From assembly GCA_017409645.1 (NCBI GenBank), contig JAFQSI010000115.1, positions 1 to 9,167 of the forward strand: a DNA stretch of 9,167 nucleotides, read 5' to 3'. How positions within the stretch are numbered: the first letter of the stretch is position 1; each line of letters opens with the position of its first letter. Of this stretch, positions 7,207 to 9,167 are shown in pieces. The position numbers and the translations under genes are program-made. The notes beneath the pieces were generated by a model, which did no database searches, was not told the DNA's origin, and was given only the letters and a program-made list of their open reading frames with translations. Source of the stretch: Oscillospiraceae bacterium (lineage in GTDB: Bacteria; Bacillota; Clostridia; Oscillospirales; Oscillospiraceae).

Positions 7207-8238
7207 ATGAAGATCATTCTCGACGCAATGGGCGGCGACAATGCCCCCGAGGCCGTTGTCCTGGGCGCCCTGGACGCGGCAAAGGATTTTGATACCGAGA
7301 TCATCCTGGTGGGTCGGGGAGAGGAGATCCTGGCCGCCATGAAGAAAAACGGCGTCAGCGACCTGCCCGCCGGCCTGGCCATCGCCAATGCCGACGATGT
7401 GGTGGACATGCACGACGATCCGGCAGCGGTGCTGCACAAGCGGAAGAATTCCTCCATGGTGGTGGGCCTGAAGATGCTCGCCGAGGGTGCGGGCGACGCC
7501 TTCGTCTCCGCAGGCTCCACCGGCGCGCTGCTGACCGCCGCCACGCTGGTGGTCAAGCGGGTCAAGGGCATCCGCCGGGCTGCCATGGCCCCCGCCTTCC
7601 CCAACAAGGCCGGCGGCCGTACCATCATCTGTGACGCCGGTGCCAATGCCGAGTGTACCCCGGAATTTCTGCTGCAGTTTGCCATCGTGGGCTCCCTCCA
7701 TGCAAAGAAGAGCCTGAAGCTGGAGAATCCCAGAGTGGGTCTTCTGAACATCGGCACCGAGGACTCCAAGGGCACCGCTCTGCAGCTGGCTGTTTACCCC
7801 ATGCTGCAGCAGGCTCATGAGCAGGGCCTGATCAACTTCATCGGCAACGTCGAAGCCCGCCAGGTCCCCCTGGGCGAGGTGGACGTGGTGGTCTGCGACG
7901 GCTTCAGCGGCAACGTGCTGCTCAAGTCCATCGAGGGCACTGCCATGTTCATGGGCAGCGCCGTGAAGAAGGTGTTCAAGAGAAATATCTTCTCCAATCT
8001 CGGCTATCTGCTGTGCAAGAGCGGCGTGAAGGATATGATGAAGCTCCTGGACTACCGGGAGATCGGCGGCACCCAGTTTTTGGGCATCAAGAAGCCCGTC
8101 ATCAAGGCCCATGGCTCCTCTGACGCCCGGGCATTCTACAATGCCGTCCGCCAGGCCGTGGACGCCGCCAACAACAACACCGCCGAGGAGCTGGAGGCTG
8201 CCCTGAAGCAGATCTCCGCCGCAAAGGAGAAGGCCTGA
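7207..8238 (+). CDS. plsX: PlsX: phosphate acyltransferase (acyl-ACP to acyl-phosphate)
   Basis: PlsX converts acyl-ACP and phosphate to acyl-phosphate, the acyl donor that PlsY uses to make lysophosphatidic acid at the membrane. The enzyme is peripheral, with no membrane segment expected and none seen. Family blocks are present in order: LDAMGGDNAPEA (5-16), VSAGSTGALL (100-109), CDAGAN (142-147), LNIGTEDSKG (180-189) and FIGNVE (211-216), then DGFSGNVLLK (231-240) and AHGSSDARAF (301-310). The length of 343 residues is typical. AGAAGGT at 7195-7201 is a modest ribosome binding site. The gene begins 18 nt after trmFO and ends one base before the rnc start. The fatty-acid genes fabD, fabG and acpP, which often follow plsX in Gram-positive genomes, are absent here. 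Confidence 0.98.
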   Translation: MKIILDAMGGDNAPEAVVLGALDAAKDFDTEIILVGRGEEILAAMKKNGVSDLPAGLAIANADDVVDMHDDPAAVLHKRKNSSMVVGLKMLAEGAGDAFVSAGSTGALLTAATLVVKRVKGIRRAAMAPAFPNKAGGRTIICDAGANAECTPEFLLQFAIVGSLHAKKSLKLENPRVGLLNIGTEDSKGTALQLAVYPMLQQAHEQGLINFIGNVEARQVPLGEVDVVVCDGFSGNVLLKSIEGTAMFMGSAVKKVFKRNIFSNLGYLLCKSGVKDMMKLLDYREIGGTQFLGIKKPVIKAHGSSDARAFYNAVRQAVDAANNNTAEELEAALKQISAAKEKA

Positions 8239-8239
8239 G

Positions 8240-8911
8240 ATGTTACATGAACTGGAAAAGGCCATCGGCCATTCCTTCCGGGATATCTCCCTTCTGGAGA
8301 ACGCCCTGGCCCATTCCTCCTATGCCAACGAGCGCTGGCACAATTCCCTGCGCAGCAATGAGCGGCTGGAATTTCTGGGAGACTCCATCCTGGGCATGAT
8401 GGTCGCGGACCACCTGTACCGGAATTTCCCGGACCGGCCCGAGGGCGAGCTGACCCGGATGCGGGCGGACATGGTCTGCGAGCAGTCCCTGGCTCTGATC
8501 GCGAACCGGATCGGCCTGGGTACATACCTGCTGCTGGGCCACGGCGAGGAACGCTTCGGCGGCCGGAGCCGTAACTCCATCCTGGCCGACGCCGTGGAGA
8601 GCGTCATCGCCGCCTGCTACTTAGACGGCGGCTATGCGGCGGCGCTGAAATTCGTCAGCACCTTCGTCCTGGTGGACATCCCCGTGGTGAAGTTCCACAA
8701 CACCGACTACAAGACCGCCCTCCAGGAGAAGATCCAGCAGAAGAAGAACCAGACCCTCAGCTACCATCTGGTGGGCGAGGAGGGACCGGACCACGACAAG
8801 CGGTTCCGGGTGGAGGTCTGCCTGAACGGCGTCTCCATCGGCACCGGCTCCGGTACCAGCAAGAAGCGGGCCGAGCAGGACGCCGCACGGGCCGCGCTGG
8901 AAGGACTTTGA
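8240..8911 (+). CDS. rnc: Ribonuclease III
   Basis: RNase III is an Mg-dependent, dimeric endonuclease that cuts double-stranded RNA in rRNA precursors and regulatory duplexes. The N-terminal catalytic domain (about 1-148) contains the signature ERLEFLGDS (41-49), which supplies E44 and D48. LADAVES (115-121) supplies D117 and E120. A double-stranded RNA binding domain follows at about 154-222, ending in the basic helix GTSKKRAEQDAARAAL. All four metal-binding acidic residues are present, so the enzyme should be active. The length of 223 residues is normal. The ribosome binding site AGGAGAAGG (8225-8233) lies in the end of plsX, and the one-base gap suggests coupled translation. In many Firmicutes smc and ftsY follow rnc. 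Here the gene is last in its transcription unit, with a terminator after it. Confidence 0.98.
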   Translation: MLHELEKAIGHSFRDISLLENALAHSSYANERWHNSLRSNERLEFLGDSILGMMVADHLYRNFPDRPEGELTRMRADMVCEQSLALIANRIGLGTYLLLGHGEERFGGRSRNSILADAVESVIAACYLDGGYAAALKFVSTFVLVDIPVVKFHNTDYKTALQEKIQQKKNQTLSYHLVGEEGPDHDKRFRVEVCLNGVSIGTGSGTSKKRAEQDAARAALEGL

Positions 8912-8914
8912 GAG

Positions 8915-8945
8915 TTGATAATTGAGAATTGAGAATGGGGAATTG
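8915..8945 (+). repeat. AT-rich heptad repeat, copy 2
   Basis: This 31-nt stretch aligns with 2200-2230 at 28 of 31 positions without gaps; the three differences are all A-to-G. It begins 4 nt after the rnc stop codon, in the same orientation relative to the upstream gene as copy 1. The long inverted arm seen in copy 1 is missing here. The following 31 nt (8946-8976) hold nothing else I can name before the terminator. Confidence 0.75.
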
Positions 8946-8976
8946 GGATACCCCGGCCCCGATGGTTTTCCGGCAT

Positions 8977-9018
8977 AAAAAAGCAGCGTACCGAACAAAA
9001 TCGGTACGCTGCTTTTTT
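8977..9018. terminator. Perfect bidirectional intrinsic terminator between rnc and a convergent gene
   Basis: An 18-nt arm (8977-8994) is perfectly complementary to 9001-9018, with a six-base loop ACAAAA. The stem core GCAGCGTACCGA is GC-rich and is flanked by six A on the left and six T on the right. It therefore offers a U-tract to transcripts from either direction. It ends the rnc transcript from the left (66 nt after its stop) and the minus-strand gene from the right (9 nt after its stop). Confidence 0.95.
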
Positions 9019-9027
9019 GCAGTTGAT

Positions 9028-9167
9028 TCAAGTTTTCTGCTTTTTGCGCAGGACTTCCACCACGCTGCAAACGACGGCGGCTTCCTCCTCGGTCAGATCG
9101 GAGATATCCACGAACCGCTTTTCCTGGCGGCACAGAAGATAGTCCACCGTCACGCCGAAGACGTCCG
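9028..9167 (-). CDS. C-terminal fragment of a probable XRE-family helix-turn-helix regulator
   Basis: Reading the minus strand from the right edge gives 45 codons ending at a TGA (complement of 9028-9030). The first residues, DVFGVTVDYLLCR, resemble the end of the helix-turn-helix domain in XRE/Cro-like regulators, where a block like LFGVSVDYLLG is common. The rest (VDISDLTEEEAAVVCSVVEVLRKKQKT) is a short acidic then basic helix, as in many small regulators with a C-terminal helix. The start and most of the DNA-binding domain lie outside the window. The convergent orientation, the lack of stops and the terminator 9 nt after the stop support a real gene. The family call rests on one short motif. 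Confidence 0.65.
   Translation of the reverse strand, partial: DVFGVTVDYLLCRQEKRFVDISDLTEEEAAVVCSVVEVLRKKQKT

Noticed and set aside
5656..8265. Very long minus-strand open frame (869 codons) opposite topA, trmFO and plsX
   Set aside because: It lies opposite three well-identified genes. Its product is a Leu/Gly/His/Asp/Gln-rich string with no family motif. Long antisense frames are expected in GC-rich DNA when the sense genes avoid certain codons.
1..9167. CRISPR array, tRNA or rRNA gene, transposase, prophage or defence system
   Set aside because: No spaced direct repeats of CRISPR type, no tRNA- or rRNA-like stretch and no matching protein motif were seen. All long frames with real motifs are housekeeping genes.

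Overview
The window is about 9.2 kb of GC-rich, densely packed chromosomal DNA. The gene content and order (ktrB-ktrA, a SpoU-family RNA methyltransferase, dprA-topA-trmFO, then plsX-rnc) point to a Gram-positive Firmicute. The high GC, folate-dependent TrmFO, single-RCK KtrA and AT-rich intergenic repeats fit a clostridial gut lineage of the Oscillospiraceae type. That placement is inference, because there is no rRNA in the window.

Layout. Seven genes on the + strand run almost without gaps from the left edge to 8911. Positions 1-2203 hold the end of ktrB, ktrA and a SpoU/TrmH methyltransferase, linked by a 10-nt gap and a 4-nt ATGA overlap. An 83-nt AT-rich spacer with a heptad-built, partly palindromic repeat separates this block from dprA. 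From 2287 to 8911 dprA, topA, trmFO, plsX and rnc follow with gaps of 19, -4, 18 and 1 nt. A second copy of the repeat lies just after rnc. It is followed by a perfect 18-bp bidirectional terminator and the 3' end of a convergent minus-strand gene that looks like an XRE-type regulator.

Functions. KtrB and KtrA form a potassium uptake channel with its nucleotide-binding gating subunit. DprA handles incoming single-stranded DNA, and TopA relaxes negative supercoils. TrmFO makes m5U54 in tRNA, PlsX starts phospholipid synthesis, and RNase III processes double-stranded RNA. This is housekeeping DNA. I see no defence island, CRISPR array, prophage, transposase or new enzyme system.

The points most worth a second look are small. 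They are a near-consensus sigma-A promoter (TTGACA, 17 nt, TATAGT) inside the dprA linker, pointing at topA; a pair of related intergenic repeats, each starting at the stop codon of a + strand gene; an eight-unit lysine pentapeptide tail on TopA; and a plsX-rnc junction without the fatty-acid genes often found between them.
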